NCBI GenBank assembly: GCA_027475525.1
Contig: JAMWFC010000118.1
Location: 1 to 64,000 of the forward strand
Length of the DNA: 64,000 bases
From: Macrolepiota albuminosa
Taxonomy: Eukaryota; Basidiomycota; Agaricomycetes; Agaricales; Agaricaceae
Direction: 5' to 3'
Under the pieces are notes generated by a model. The model saw only the letters and a list, made by a program, of their open reading frames with translations. It searched no databases and was not told the origin of the DNA. A program made the translations under genes and the position numbers. Positions 25,690-35,882 of this stretch are shown piece by piece (position 1 is the first letter of the stretch; every line of letters starts with the position of its first letter).

Positions 25690-28508
25690 TGCCGGAAACT
25701 TGAGCCCAGCGACAGTGCCGCCTCCTGTTGAAGAGCGCGTTTGAACCAAACACTACCAACTCACCACACTTACTAGGCATGCTACCAAGACAGACTTTGG
25801 ATCAGGAGCTTGAGGCCATCCCAGACAGCCTAGCCAAGAGCTTTTTCCCTTTTTCCTGACCGTTTGAGTACTTAGCAGGCGAAAACTATACGCTGCTTAC
25901 TCCTCTAGAAGAGTTATCTAGATTATTATCGCCAGAACCTAGCAACTCAGAGCCAACTGAGCTGGTACCTATGACATCGACGCTAAGTAACACGAGCACC
26001 ACCACCCTTCCTACCTCAACAAACACACCTATTGGTATGGATCAGCTGAACAATCAGCGCATGCTACTCAGAAACCACTTCTTGTCGTCAAAATGGGATG
26101 AAACAAAGCCCCATAAACTAATGCAGTATTTCAAAGAGTTGGAGTATTTGCTACGTGACTGCCATGTGACTGGCAATACACAGATGAAGGAATACGCCAC
26201 CAAATACGTCTCATACGATACAGCCGAATCATAGACAGGGTTGAAGGAGTTCCAAGGACTTACCAGTGACGCAGTACCAAGGCCTTTTACCTATGATGAA
26301 TGGAAAAAGGCTATCATTCATTGGAGTTCCAAGGACTTACCAGTGACGCAGTACCAAGGCCTTTTACCTATGATGAATGGAAAAAGGCTATCATTCATTT
26401 ATATCCTGGCGCTGAAGAAGCTACACGTTATACAGTAATAGAAATCCAGAAGCTAGTACAGGACACCTTTGCGGCAGGGATCTATACTCTAGGAGCGTTA
26501 TCAACTAGGCTATCATTCATTTATATCCTGGCACTGAAGAAGCTACACGTTATACAGTAATAGAAATCCAGAAGCTAGTACAGGACACCTTTGCGGCAGG
26601 GATCTATACTCTAGGAGCGTTATCAACTTATTATCATGATTTCCAGTGGATAGCGAGATGGCTGGTCCAAAATGGGAAGTTATATGGGAACAAGGAGCAC
26701 TATTTGTTTCAACAAGGATTTCCGACTTTGTTATAGACTAAGATTGCGTGATGCTTGGAGATCATTATGCATGACCATCACTCCAAGGAACCCTACGAAA
26801 TAGAAAAGGTCTTTGAGGCAGGCAAGTGGGTATTAAAAGGCACGGATGCAGGTATACCGTTACAATGATCTGGCGTGGACTATGGAGGGATGGCACCCAA
26901 GCTAGAGTTGCCAGCGTCTAGCACTGCCAACGACCACAACGGATACGTCAAGAAGGAGGATTTGGAAAATGCCGTTAACAATGCAGTTGCTAATGTCATG
27001 AATAAACTGGAGACCTTGATTTCAACTAGTCTTTCGGCGTCTAGAAACAATATACAGATGGGACTTTGCCATTTTTGTGGCGAGGCAGGACATACCATGA
27101 CCAGGGGTAGATGCGCTATCCTTGAACAGTATTTGTGACAAGGGAAGGTGCACCGTGGGATGGACGGGAAACTGGTCTTACCTTTGGGCGCTAGCATTCC
27201 CCTTTATCCTGAACATAAGATGTTCCAGGGGCGCATTGACGAGTGGCACCGTCAGAACCCTGGGAACTTAGCGACAGGCAACTTGAATAGCACGGCGACA
27301 ACAGAAGCTGAGGCGACTCCTCAACAAGCACTAATTCACGAAGTACTCCAGCTAAACGCTATCAGTGACCGACCTACGCTGTCCTGCAAGGAGAGAATTG
27401 AGACGTTAGAGAAGGAGCTGAAGTCGCTAAAGAATCAGGTCTTCGACGGGGTGGAGATCAAAAAGGGCAAGCAGCCTTTAAAGGATTGTAGACCGTCGGG
27501 TGCGACGACAGGCCCTGCCCCAGCAAAAGCCTCAACCTCTAGCGATAGCAACAAAGTATCAAAGCGCCGGCCATTACGGAGCCACTGCTGCATCCTTATG
27601 CTGGTCTCGGGGGCAACTACGCCCCACCCCTTAATCGCAACTTCGGAGTGCCAGATAAACCTATGGGGGGATATCGACCCACAGCGCCTATATACGATCT
27701 GGAAAAATCTAAGGTAGTATTTGATCGTATCATGCAAAGTCAGGTTATGCTATCAGTAGAAGAGTTATGCAGTGTGGTGCCAGATGTCAGGAACCAGATG
27801 CGTACTGCGGTTACCCCTTGAAGAAATGTAGCTAACAATGTAACGATGGTGGATGAATGTGACAACGTGCTGCCTGGATTTGCATACATAACCAAGATGG
27901 TAGCACCAGAAATCAAGGAAGAGGCTGCACCACCCAAGGAAGCTATGTCCGTTGACCTGGTCAAAACTTATCTCAAATCGCTAAGATCTAGCGACGATCC
28001 TGCCATCCTGACTGTAGCCCAAGACTCTCACGCGATTTGCTCGATTATGCTAACAGTTGATGAGAAAAGCGAAATAGAGTCTATTGTAGACAGCGGATCA
28101 CAAATTATTTCAATGGCTGCTGACGTCGCTAACGAGCTGGGCATCATTTATGACCCAATGATCATTCTTAATATGCAGAGCGCTAATGGCACGATTGATC
28201 AATTCTTGGGAATGGCCCAGAACGTGCCATGTGCTATTGGCAATCTTACATTCTATCTGCAAATTCACATACTGAGATTGCCAGCATACAATTTACTATT
28301 GGGGAGGCTCTTCAATGTGCTAGCGCGATCAGTAGTCAAGACAACATCTGAAGACGAAACAACGCTAACTATTAGCGACCCTAATTCTGGAGTCAGGAGA
28401 ATGGTACCAACATTTTCCCGAGGAAGGTTCCAGAAGCCAGGACCAAGAAAGCAACCTTATATTAGCGATGAGCCTTGCAAGTGTTTTCCGGCACCATCAA
28501 GGAGATGA
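25690..28508 (+). pseudogene. B' gag-pro (degenerate)
   Basis: Follows the B gag-pro protein: QTLDQELEAIPDSL, then MDQLNNQRMLLRNHF (ATG 26037), zinc knuckle CHFCGEAGHTMTRGRC (~27067-27114), protease VDSGSQI (~28087-28107) and LLLGRLFNVLAR. Multiple stops correspond to Trp or Arg codons in B (for example TAG at 26232, TGA near 26750, 26866, 27136 and 27820). Duplications of 77 bp (26246) and about 122 bp (26385) add frameshifts. Confidence 0.88.
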
Positions 28509-29785
28509 GTGATGAGGATTATGGAGATGAAGCGCTTATCTTGGACTATGATCATTGGACTGGGCAAGTAACCCTTATATCACATACCCTTTTAGCCTAT
28601 GAAACTTTGAACACTTCTACGTCGCTTACTAGCAAAGCTTTATCTTACTTATATCTCACCGCATCCGATATTACTGAAAATCTTTTGACAGACACTTATT
28701 TCGTTTCTACTCCTGATTCTAAAGAACCTTTGATATCTGGTTTTGCTAGAAACCAAAGTTCCATTTATAATACGTTTATTAACAACAGTACCCCTAAGCA
28801 CAAAGGGGTTCAGGTTAAAAAGAAGTATAAGCCAGTAGTGCTTAAAACAAAACTGGTAGCGAGCATTGTACCCAAAGAATTTTGCATTGAGAGAAAGATC
28901 ATTGGCGACCCATTAGTGACCATTCCCGAGCTTAATCTGAATCCGCCACCCTTTGAGCCTACCGGACGATTTACAGAAGAACGACGGGTGCTATTCCTTA
29001 GCGCCCATGATACAGGCTTTCTATCGACGGCAGAACTAGACGTATTAATTGACATTACGTGAAAACAAAACAAAGCATTTGCTTGGAAGGATTCAGAACG
29101 CAGTAAACTTAGAACTGACTTCTTTCCACCAGTGGTTATACTGAGGCATGGTAGGCATGCTGCGCATGTTCATACACAATTTTTCACATTGAGCGCATGT
29201 GCTTAATTGCTTAACTCGTTCTGAGGTCTCCTTCGAATTTGGATCTGACCAAATTAACGCCCAAAAGAATTTAGTGAAGGTGCTGCAGGAAGCAAAGCCA
29301 TTGGTACCCATTGACTATACTACTTCCGATCCCGTTATACTTGCCGTTGACACCTCTTACATTGCAATTAGCTTCTTTTTATGTCAATGTGATGGTGTGA
29401 ATCAAAAAATCAGACGCTACAATTGCTTTGGATTGATTACCCTTAATGACAGAGAATCGCGCTATAGTCAGCCCAAACTGGAGTTATATGGCTTGTTTCA
29501 AGCGTTTCAGGTGCTACACATGTATCTTATTGGGGTTCAAAACCTGATTGTCGAAGTTGATGCACGCTACATCAAAGGAATGCTCTAGAATCCAGACATT
29601 CAACCTTTGGCTAGCATGAATTGCTGGGTAGTAGCAATACTGATGTTCCACTTCAAGCTCGTGCATGTCAAAAGTGCGTTTCACAGACCTGATGGACTAT
29701 TTAGACGATCTAGGCAGCCAGAAGACAAGGTGCTAGACGAAAGCAACAATGACGTATTTGACGACTGGATTGACCGGCTGCACGG
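28475..29785 (+). pseudogene. B' pol, RT deleted, 5' part
   Basis: The N-terminal pol region (28475-29062) is in the -1 frame. Near 29140 the sequence jumps from DFFPPVVI to the post-RT GTVGMLRMF block, so about 1 kb including FIDD is missing. RNase H follows (VILAVDTSYIAISFFLCQC, PKLELYGLFQAF, VEVDARYIKGML then TAG for CAG). It ends in DWIDRLHG, where element B is inserted. Confidence 0.85.
29782..29785 (+). repeat. Target duplication of element B (ACGG; partner 43530-43533)
   Basis: Flanks read CTGCACGG and ACGGTTTTGT. Removing B and one copy rebuilds the pol sequence CTGCACGGTTTTGTACATAT seen (with transitions) in B. Confidence 0.85.
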
Positions 29786-30855
29786 TGATAACGCCAACTG
29801 TGGTTGGGTGCGCTGGACGTATACGCAGTACAACGCCATCTCCAGCGCTTGGCGTACGTAGTTGTGAGGAGTCCTGACAGGGTCCCGGTGTGCTCGAGTG
29901 GAGGTAGTAAAACGATGCGCTAGATTGTAGCGCTTCGGGGGCTACCTGGCAGACGGTTAGTGTCGTGGTTTAGGCAAAGATATTGGAGAAAAGATGAGTA
30001 GCGCAGCGTATTGTGCCCGTAAGTGGCACCGTAAACGATGAAGACGAGATAGACAGAGCTAGCGCCCGACTTAGTGATGAAGTCGGAGGAGGCTAGCGCG
30101 AGTTGAACGCTAAGTGTAACTGTGTGTTCGAGGGGTTACGATTCGTTGTTATATACATGAAAAGTAGCTATTTTATATACAGTGCGCTACCGTGTTTGCC
30201 AAGATACAAGTCCATCTGCGGCGCTACCTCCTAGCGCCTCTCCTCGTGGTTTACTCTAACGGCGACCTGTCAACGGCGACCTTGTGCACATGGCTGACGG
30301 CGACCAACGGCGTTATGACCCACGGCGACCTGCGGTGACTCTATATTGACTTAGAGTTGTACGAGTCTGTTCACTTTTCTATAACTCCGATTGGCCAGGC
30401 CGTTCCGGGGTATGGTCGGAAAATCCTCGACAGACGCCGTGAGCGCTAATGTCAGCGCTACTCATTGTATTAGTTCCTGTCCGGTCCAGATGTCGGATTT
30501 AAGTATATCCAGTGCCGCCGTCATTGATCCCTTTAGACTTCTGATTGAAGTGCCTCGTCCAATGGCGGCGCCTGCTGCTGGCTCCTTCTGGAAGTGATCG
30601 GGGTTTAGTTATAGTCCTCTCCCGCCGTTGTGTTAGCGCTATACGTTATGAGCCTCCTTCGTCCTTGGGCTAGGTGAAAGGAGTGCGCTGTAGGCCTGGT
30701 AGCTAGGGGTTAGGATAAGTTTCCACATCCTGTAGTAATTTGCCAGAGCTAGAGCTGCTCTATATTCCCAACTGGTCGCTAGAGTCCTGAATACGTCAAG
30801 TGTCGGTTGGCCTATAATGTCCCTTGATGCGCTCAGTCCGAGTAGAAGCCTATCA
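29786..30855 (-). repeat. B 3' LTR (1070 bp)
   Basis: Plus strand TGATAACGCC..CCTATCA. TATA-like TTTTATATAC (30171-30180, antisense TATATAAAA) is the LTR promoter. It contains 12 copies of GCGCTA/TAGCGC, two of them overlapping, starting 29917, 29928, 29999, 30060, 30094, 30184, 30221, 30232, 30443, 30455, 30634 and 30636. Confidence 0.93.
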
Positions 30856-30864
30856 TCTCCCCCC
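30856..30864 (-). promoter_or_regulatory. B polypurine tract
   Basis: On the minus strand GGGGGGAGA abuts TGATAGG of the 3' LTR, as in A2. Confidence 0.85.
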
Positions 30865-30875
30865 AACTGAAAAAT

Positions 30876-30891
30876 TGACTGTCCTCAGTCA
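30876..30891. promoter_or_regulatory. Inverted repeat in the promoter of the B accessory gene
   Basis: TGACTGTCCTCAGTCA, the same dyad as in family A, extended here to TTGACTG..CAGTCAA. It lies 54 bp before a TATA box and ~110 bp before the ATG at 31003. Confidence 0.65.
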
Positions 30892-30944
30892 AACGCCGTC
30901 ATTAATTTGACTGCGCTACGGTCCGTATGATGCCGCCGGCGCCT

Positions 30945-30950
30945 TATAAA
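30945..30950 (+). promoter_or_regulatory. TATA box of B accessory gene
   Basis: TATAAA, 53 bp upstream of the ATG at 31003. It supports separate transcription of this gene away from the 3' LTR. Confidence 0.6.
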
Positions 30951-31002
30951 AATCATTTTTTAGCCCTTCACCTTCTCGTGTTTTCCTTCCCATCTTTCCA
31001 AC

Positions 31003-33590
31003 ATGTCCACTCCTTTCGATGCCTCTGCTCTTCGCAATTTCCTGGCTAAAGCCTCTTATTTATTCAATCGCGCTAAGTCTGTCGGTCCCGCCGATGCGCC
31101 ACAAACCGTCCCTGGCATTATGCAACTCTATCGGCGCTGGCTCGTGGTCCGCGGCTCTGACAGTTCCTGGGCGCGGGGCGTCGAGGTTCGTGAATGGTGC
31201 ATGGCTCGGTACCGTAAATATGAGGGTGCCGATTGGTTGCTACCGTTTGCGGACTTGTTCGTAAGTTTTTAGGTTTGATTTTAGGTTCGTGGCGCTAAAG
31301 TTCAGCGCCCATACTAGGCTCCTTCCCTATCCGACGAGATTGACGCCCTGCTGGCTAGTACCGAGGTTGGCGAGGTGAGTTCCCTCCTTTTCTTCCTCAC
31401 ATTTTCCGTGTTAACCCTGAGTAGTCGGTTGCTACGTCGCCCACCGTTGCAAGTCTTCCTAGCGCCCCGTCGGCCTCTACCGTTCCTTCCGTTCCGGCCG
31501 CTCCTGCTGCTCCTGTTTCCGTTCTGCCTCCTCCCGTTCTTGGTAGTCCTTTTCGTGGCGATGCTTCTTCCGATCGTCCTGCACCCATCGTCGCTTCTCC
31601 CACTCGTACTGCGCCTCCCCACTCGGCCATCAAACGGATTGCCGTTACCGCCAGTGAGCCCCGGCCCGGACCTACCCATACTATTTCTCGCCTTCCTCCC
31701 CGTAACTTCGCCGTCGTTATTACTCGCGCGCCCCCTACTCTCGCTAGTCCTCCTAAACGTACCGTGCGTCCTTGTCTTCTTGCCTCTAGTTCTTCTACTC
31801 ACTCTTCTTCTTAGGTCAATCTTCCTGCTCGTGTTGCCCCTTTGTATGTCGTAAGTGTTTCCTTTTAAGATCACTTGTCTCTAGCGCCTGATCGAGCCCT
31901 TCTTAGGCGCCCAACCAAACTATGTTTACCAACGCGGAGCTTCGTGATTTGCTGCGCCTTTGTCGCGATACTACCGTCATTGATACTGGCCTCCCGGCTG
32001 GTGTCCAGGTGCTCGGCGCTAAGAAGAAGGTTACGGTGGCACCCGTGGAGCGCCGCGCCTTTAGGGCGAAGATTGGTGCGGTAAGTGCATGTTTGTCCCT
32101 GAAAGGTTGATGACGTCGCTAACTTCTTTCCCAGTGCGATAAATGCTGGTCTGAAAACGATCCTGAAGGTTGCTGGTTTTCTACCGCCTCTCTTCCCTGC
32201 TACCGTTGCGATGCGTTGAAACGGGGCTGTGCCTTCAATGGGATTCGTACTCGCGAACGTGGTAGGGACGCTATCATGCAGCGCAATTACGAGCGCGCAG
32301 TCTTAGTTCGTAACGCCCAGGCCTTTGTGTTGCAGCAACGCGATTTGGCCGCTACTCGTCAGCCCACTGTGATTAGCGCTGCAAGCCTAGCGCTTCCCAT
32401 CACCCAAGATGGTACTACCGTGACCGCCCCCTTTGCCCGTTCTCCCCGTCGTCCCGTCCCTTCGAAGCATAAGCCTATTGTCGCCTCTCCTAGCAAGAGT
32501 CCCGGTAAGCGCCGGGAGCTAGCGCCTGCTACTCCCGTCGTCTTGTCTTCTACCGAGTCGTCTACTGATGAAGGCGAGGATACCGAGAGGGATGCTGAGG
32601 GCGAGGATGACGATGAGGCTGGGCCTGTGGTCGACACCGATGCGCTATTGGCGGTACGCGCTCTTCTGCTTCGCATTACTCCCCCTATTGCCGCTAACCC
32701 TTATCAGGGCGGCCCCAGTGGTAATCGGTGCGTAATGTTCGTGTTTTCCTGTTTTAGGTTGCGCTAACCTCCTTGTCGCCAGGTCCCCTACTCCTTTGCT
32801 TCCGGTCGTCGTGGATATCCCGTCCGCCGAAGATGTCGTGATGTCTGTTGCCGGCGCTACCCCTGCTCCTGAGCCTGTCGCAGCTAGCGCCTCCCCCGTC
32901 GCCCTTCCTATTACACCATCTCTTACCCCTCCTCGTAGCCTCTCTTCTTTCCCCAGTACTCGCGAGTCCTCTACCGTGCCTGAGTCCGAAGGGACCCTAG
33001 TAGCTCAGGGCGAGCGCCGCCGCCGCTGGAGGTACTTGCCTTCCTATGGCATCCGCCTTTCTTCCGCTAGGGCCATGTCCCCAGGCGATGAGCGCCATGA
33101 ATGGACCCCCACTTGCCTTCCTATGGCATCCGCCTTTCTTCCGCTAGGGCCATGTCCCCAGGCGATGAGCGCCATGAATGGACCCCCGTGCTCCCGTAAC
33201 CGTTCGAGTAAGTCTGCATTTCCTAGTTAGTTCGCCTCTCCGCTGACCTCCGCTAAGTTCGATCCTTTTTGGACCCCTCCTCCCGCCATGCGCGTTTCCG
33301 GCGACGCCTATCCCTGGCTTGGGGATGAGTTCTCTTATCCTGTCACTCCCCTTCGTCCTGCCGCCGATCTCCATCAACAACTTCGCCAGATCGAGGACGC
33401 GACCGACGTCGTTGGTAGCGAACTCGCCCTCCTCCGTCCTCGTGTTTCCACCTTAGCGCGCCGTGAGCTCCTCCTGCTTGAGCTCCATGACGACATCACT
33501 GATGCGCTTGAGTGGCAAGCGAGTAACGCCATTCAAGACGGGGACTTGCTTCCATTGGGTGATCCCGCTCCTTCCGCGTCTGATGCGTAG
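31003..33590 (+). CDS. B antisense accessory gene: Zn2Cys6-like protein, 8 exons
   Basis: Located between pol and the 3' LTR and opposite in strand to pol. Exons: 31003-31260, 31318-31374, 31425-31763, 31815-31850, 31907-32080, 32135-32727, 32783-33187 (holding a 77-bp duplication, 33034-33110 = 33111-33187) and 33231-33590. With the duplication counted once the frame is open for about 714 residues. The N-terminal module ends VEVREWCMARY..ADWLLPF. Exon 3 is Pro/Ala/Ser-rich. Exon 5 (58 codons) matches A2 exon 5 in length. Exon 6 opens with C-x2-C-x8-C-x8-C-x2-C-x6-C (residues ~289-320), then a Lys/Arg-rich and a strongly acidic stretch. The C-terminus is helical and Leu/Arg/Glu-rich, ending DGDLLPLGD. 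The first five introns sit at the same phase-0 positions as in A2. The architecture suggests a nuclear DNA-binding protein; the function is unproven. Confidence 0.8.
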
Positions 33591-34116
33591 TCGCCGGCCC
33601 GTAGCGCTTCGAATTTTTGTGGACTTTGAAAATTTTGATACGTAGTCTGTGATAGCCATACTAAAATAAACGCTCCCCTCCCCTTGTTTCGAAATCGTCA
33701 GTTTGTAAGTAATCAAAATACAAAGTAAGAAAAAGGGGAAACGCTCAGTAAATCATCATGGCGTAAAAACCCCTATTACCAGCGCGACCCAATAGCCAAT
33801 ATCGTGCCAGCCTAGGAAGAAATAGGTATCGTCTGTAGAAAAATAAGTCGATTCATGCAAGAAGTTTTAATGTATAAGAAATAGAGTGCCACTGATCGCT
33901 TGTGGTTATTCGGTGATGGTGGGTATAAGCGCTAGATCTCGAAGGTTAATACCCTCTTTGTACGACCTAAAATGGTTTCCAGCGCATCCTATTGGTTCGT
34001 GTCTGCGTCAGGGTCCAAGCCCCTTGAGAAGTGCCCTCCCACGCTGTCGCTAGTTGAAACACCGTCCGAGTCCTATAAATTGCCCATGCCTCGACAGCAT
34101 CTCATCAGTCTTTGCG
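33591..34116. other. B spacer with conserved block
   Basis: Holds the A/B-conserved block (33731-33774, complement of GGGTTTTTACGCCATGATGAT and TTACTGAGCG). The promoter of the next small gene (TATAAA 34074-34079) also lies here. Nothing else is recognised. Confidence 0.5.
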
Positions 34117-34629
34117 ATGGAAAGCCCAACCGGCATTGTGTGGACTGCCCGTTGTGATTGTGTTCACGTCGTAATTGATCCCCCCACTTTCCTGGAACGC
34201 GCTACCTCGTTCTTCCACCACTACCCAGCGGTTGGCGTACCCGGACTGACCGACGGAGTCGTTGAATTAGGTCGTCGCTGCCAGCTACTTCGTGTAGCCT
34301 GTGAGATCTGGAACGATGACCTGCCGTTGACCCGTTTTGGTATGGAGAAAAACTGGAGTCGGATTTTTCAGGTGCGCTATTGCCTTTTTCGCCCTCCTTC
34401 TCTTCTGATAGTCTCCAAATCAAGCAAATCGCGACCAAGGAAACGAAAGAACGTCTTGAGCTGCTGCTGGAGGAGAGTCACTACCTGGTTTGTCATTTTA
34501 TTACCTCTTTTCTTCCGTCTAACGCGTCGCTCCGCCAGGCGCCTCGCTCGTCTACCGGTGGCCGGCTTTTTCGTGGTCCTGCTGAAGGCTGGAGGCCTCC
34601 CAGGCCTCTCCTTCTGCCCGGGCCTTGAT
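34117..34629 (+). CDS. B small antisense gene 2 (module paralogue)
   Basis: A TATA box (34074-34079) lies 38 bp before ATG 34117. The first exon (34117-34371, 85 codons) reads MESPTGIVWTARC..PPTFLERATSFFHH, then GVVELGRRCQLLRVACEIW, ending in a GT donor. This resembles the N-terminal module of the main accessory gene (85-95 codons; F-L-x-R-A.. and R-R-x(3)-L-R-V). A second piece, LQIKQIATKETKERLELLLEE followed by SHYL (~34413-34486), is helical. Then an intron-like gap (34489-34539) and an Arg/Pro-rich end follow, with a stop near 34629. The splice phase between exons 1 and 2 did not resolve by eye, so the model is tentative. Confidence 0.45.
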
Positions 34630-34867
34630 GCTCGTCCGTCTCCCATGTCGTTTATGTAAGTCGGCTCCTTCTTTTCCGTGGCGCCACCGGGCTGACAGAC
34701 TTTGGCTAGTTGATTTCTTTTTGTCGTAGTTAAATGAAATGCATCACTGCCTCCCCCCCCCTCATGATTGTTTTGCGCATGTAAGAGTTCCCAAGTATCC
34801 GCGACCCTGCACGTAGCTTGAGGTATTTTATGGGTTCAGGCGCTGTTAACCCGGTTAGTATCATATC

Positions 34868-35767
34868 ATGCCAGAACCTTCCCTCCTTCTTGATGACCCC
34901 GTACTCGTTCACCGGCCTCTCATCCTAGATCGCCTCGAGCGCTTCCTCGCGTTAATGCCTGACGGCGGCTTTCCGCAGGAGAACAGCAACATATTGACCC
35001 TTGTGCGCCGATACCGGATCCTGCTAGCGGCCTCCGCCGAATGGGAGATAGATACGGACCCGGCCCTAGTCACCGTAAACCCTTTATTAGCGCATGCTTT
35101 AGGTAATACTTATGTGTGTCGTAGGAGCAGACCATTACTGGTACCGCGTTGAGCCTTCATAGTCTTCTCCGCGAGACCGGGGGTTTGGTTAGTACCTATA
35201 CCCCTTTTTCGCCTAGCTTTGGTTAGCTAACTCCCTGTCCTTTTCTAGAGAGACCGGGGGTTTGGTTAGTACCTATACCCCTTTTTCGCCTAGCTTTGGT
35301 TAGCTAACTCCCTGTCCTTTTCTAGAGCCTTTCTGGCTCCCTCTTCCGGTTCTCGTCAACCTTAGCGCTAGTAGAGCCGTGCTTGACCGCGTAATCGTTC
35401 CTTTCACAGCTTTAGAGCGTTGCTTGGACGAGGCCGGGTGGTACTCGTCCCCTACTCGTCCCGCCGCTCCCCCGGGTCCTTCCCGCGCTCCACCTACAAT
35501 CGCACTTCCCGTGCCTCCTCCTCGCGCTCCCGTACCTCCTCCTCCAGTCGCTCCTTCTCCCGCGCTCCACCTACAATCGCACTTCCCGTGCCTCCTCCTC
35601 GCGCTCCCGTACCTCCTCCTCCAGTCGCTCCTTCCGCTCCGCCTAACGCTGCCATTCGTCCCCCTCCGGTGCTCCTCCCGCCTATAGGCGACACAAGGAG
35701 CGAGTCAAAGGCCCTCGTCGGCGGTCGTCGTCGTTGTCTTAAACTTTCGCAGTCAAGTATAGTTTAG
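34868..35767 (+). CDS. B small antisense gene 3 (module paralogue, Pro-rich tail)
   Basis: ATG 34868 opens MPEPSLLLDDPVLVHRPL then ILDRLERFLALMPDGG..NILTLVRRYRILLAASAEWE, again like the accessory N-terminal module. Exon structure in 35100-35380 is unclear. Two 77-bp duplications (35173, 35481) lie here. The last part (35379-35767) encodes LDRVIVPFTALERCLDEAG and a long Pro-rich tail, and becomes one frame if the 35481 duplication is counted once. It ends ~115 bp from the pol stop (35883), convergently. No known domain. Confidence 0.45.
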
Positions 35768-35882
35768 TAGTGCCGCATGTATTAGTACCGCCAATTTATG
35801 CACCCCTTTCGTGGTTACTAGCGCATACTTTAAGTCCGTAGCAGGGGGCGCTAACCGCTGGCGCCTCGTTTTCCGTGGTCTT

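Larger units (their letters stand above)
17841..26406 (+). repeat. 77-bp tandem duplications in A1 and B' (five) and one of ~122 bp
   Basis: First copies start at 17841 (A1 pol), 22770 and 23089 (A1 3' LTR), 24789 (B' LTR) and 26246 (B' gag). Each is followed immediately by its copy, offset 77. A further duplication at 26385-26506 has offset 122 and one mismatch. The sequences are unrelated to one another; only the offset is shared. Confidence 0.9.
24502..29785 (+). mobile_element. Family B element B', decayed, left part
   Basis: Old family B retrotransposon in plus orientation. The 5' LTR, PBS, gag, protease and RNase H region run until element B interrupts it in the integrase-proximal part of pol. 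It resumes at 43530 and is interrupted again at 44024 by A3. Compared with B, most changes are C-to-T or G-to-A, many at CpG, including many new stops. The whole RT core is deleted at ~29140. It is non-functional. Confidence 0.9.

Noticed and set aside
30391..30597. 68-codon open frame in both B LTRs (also 43065-43271)
   Set aside because: Identical in both copies only because the LTRs are nearly identical. It is antisense to the LTR, and no homologue is kept in the older B LTRs.
31314..31874. Long minus-strand Arg/Gly-rich frame (186 codons) opposite accessory exon 3
   Set aside because: It is the complement of a Pro/Ala/Ser-rich exon with splice sites shared with family A. Low-complexity shadow.
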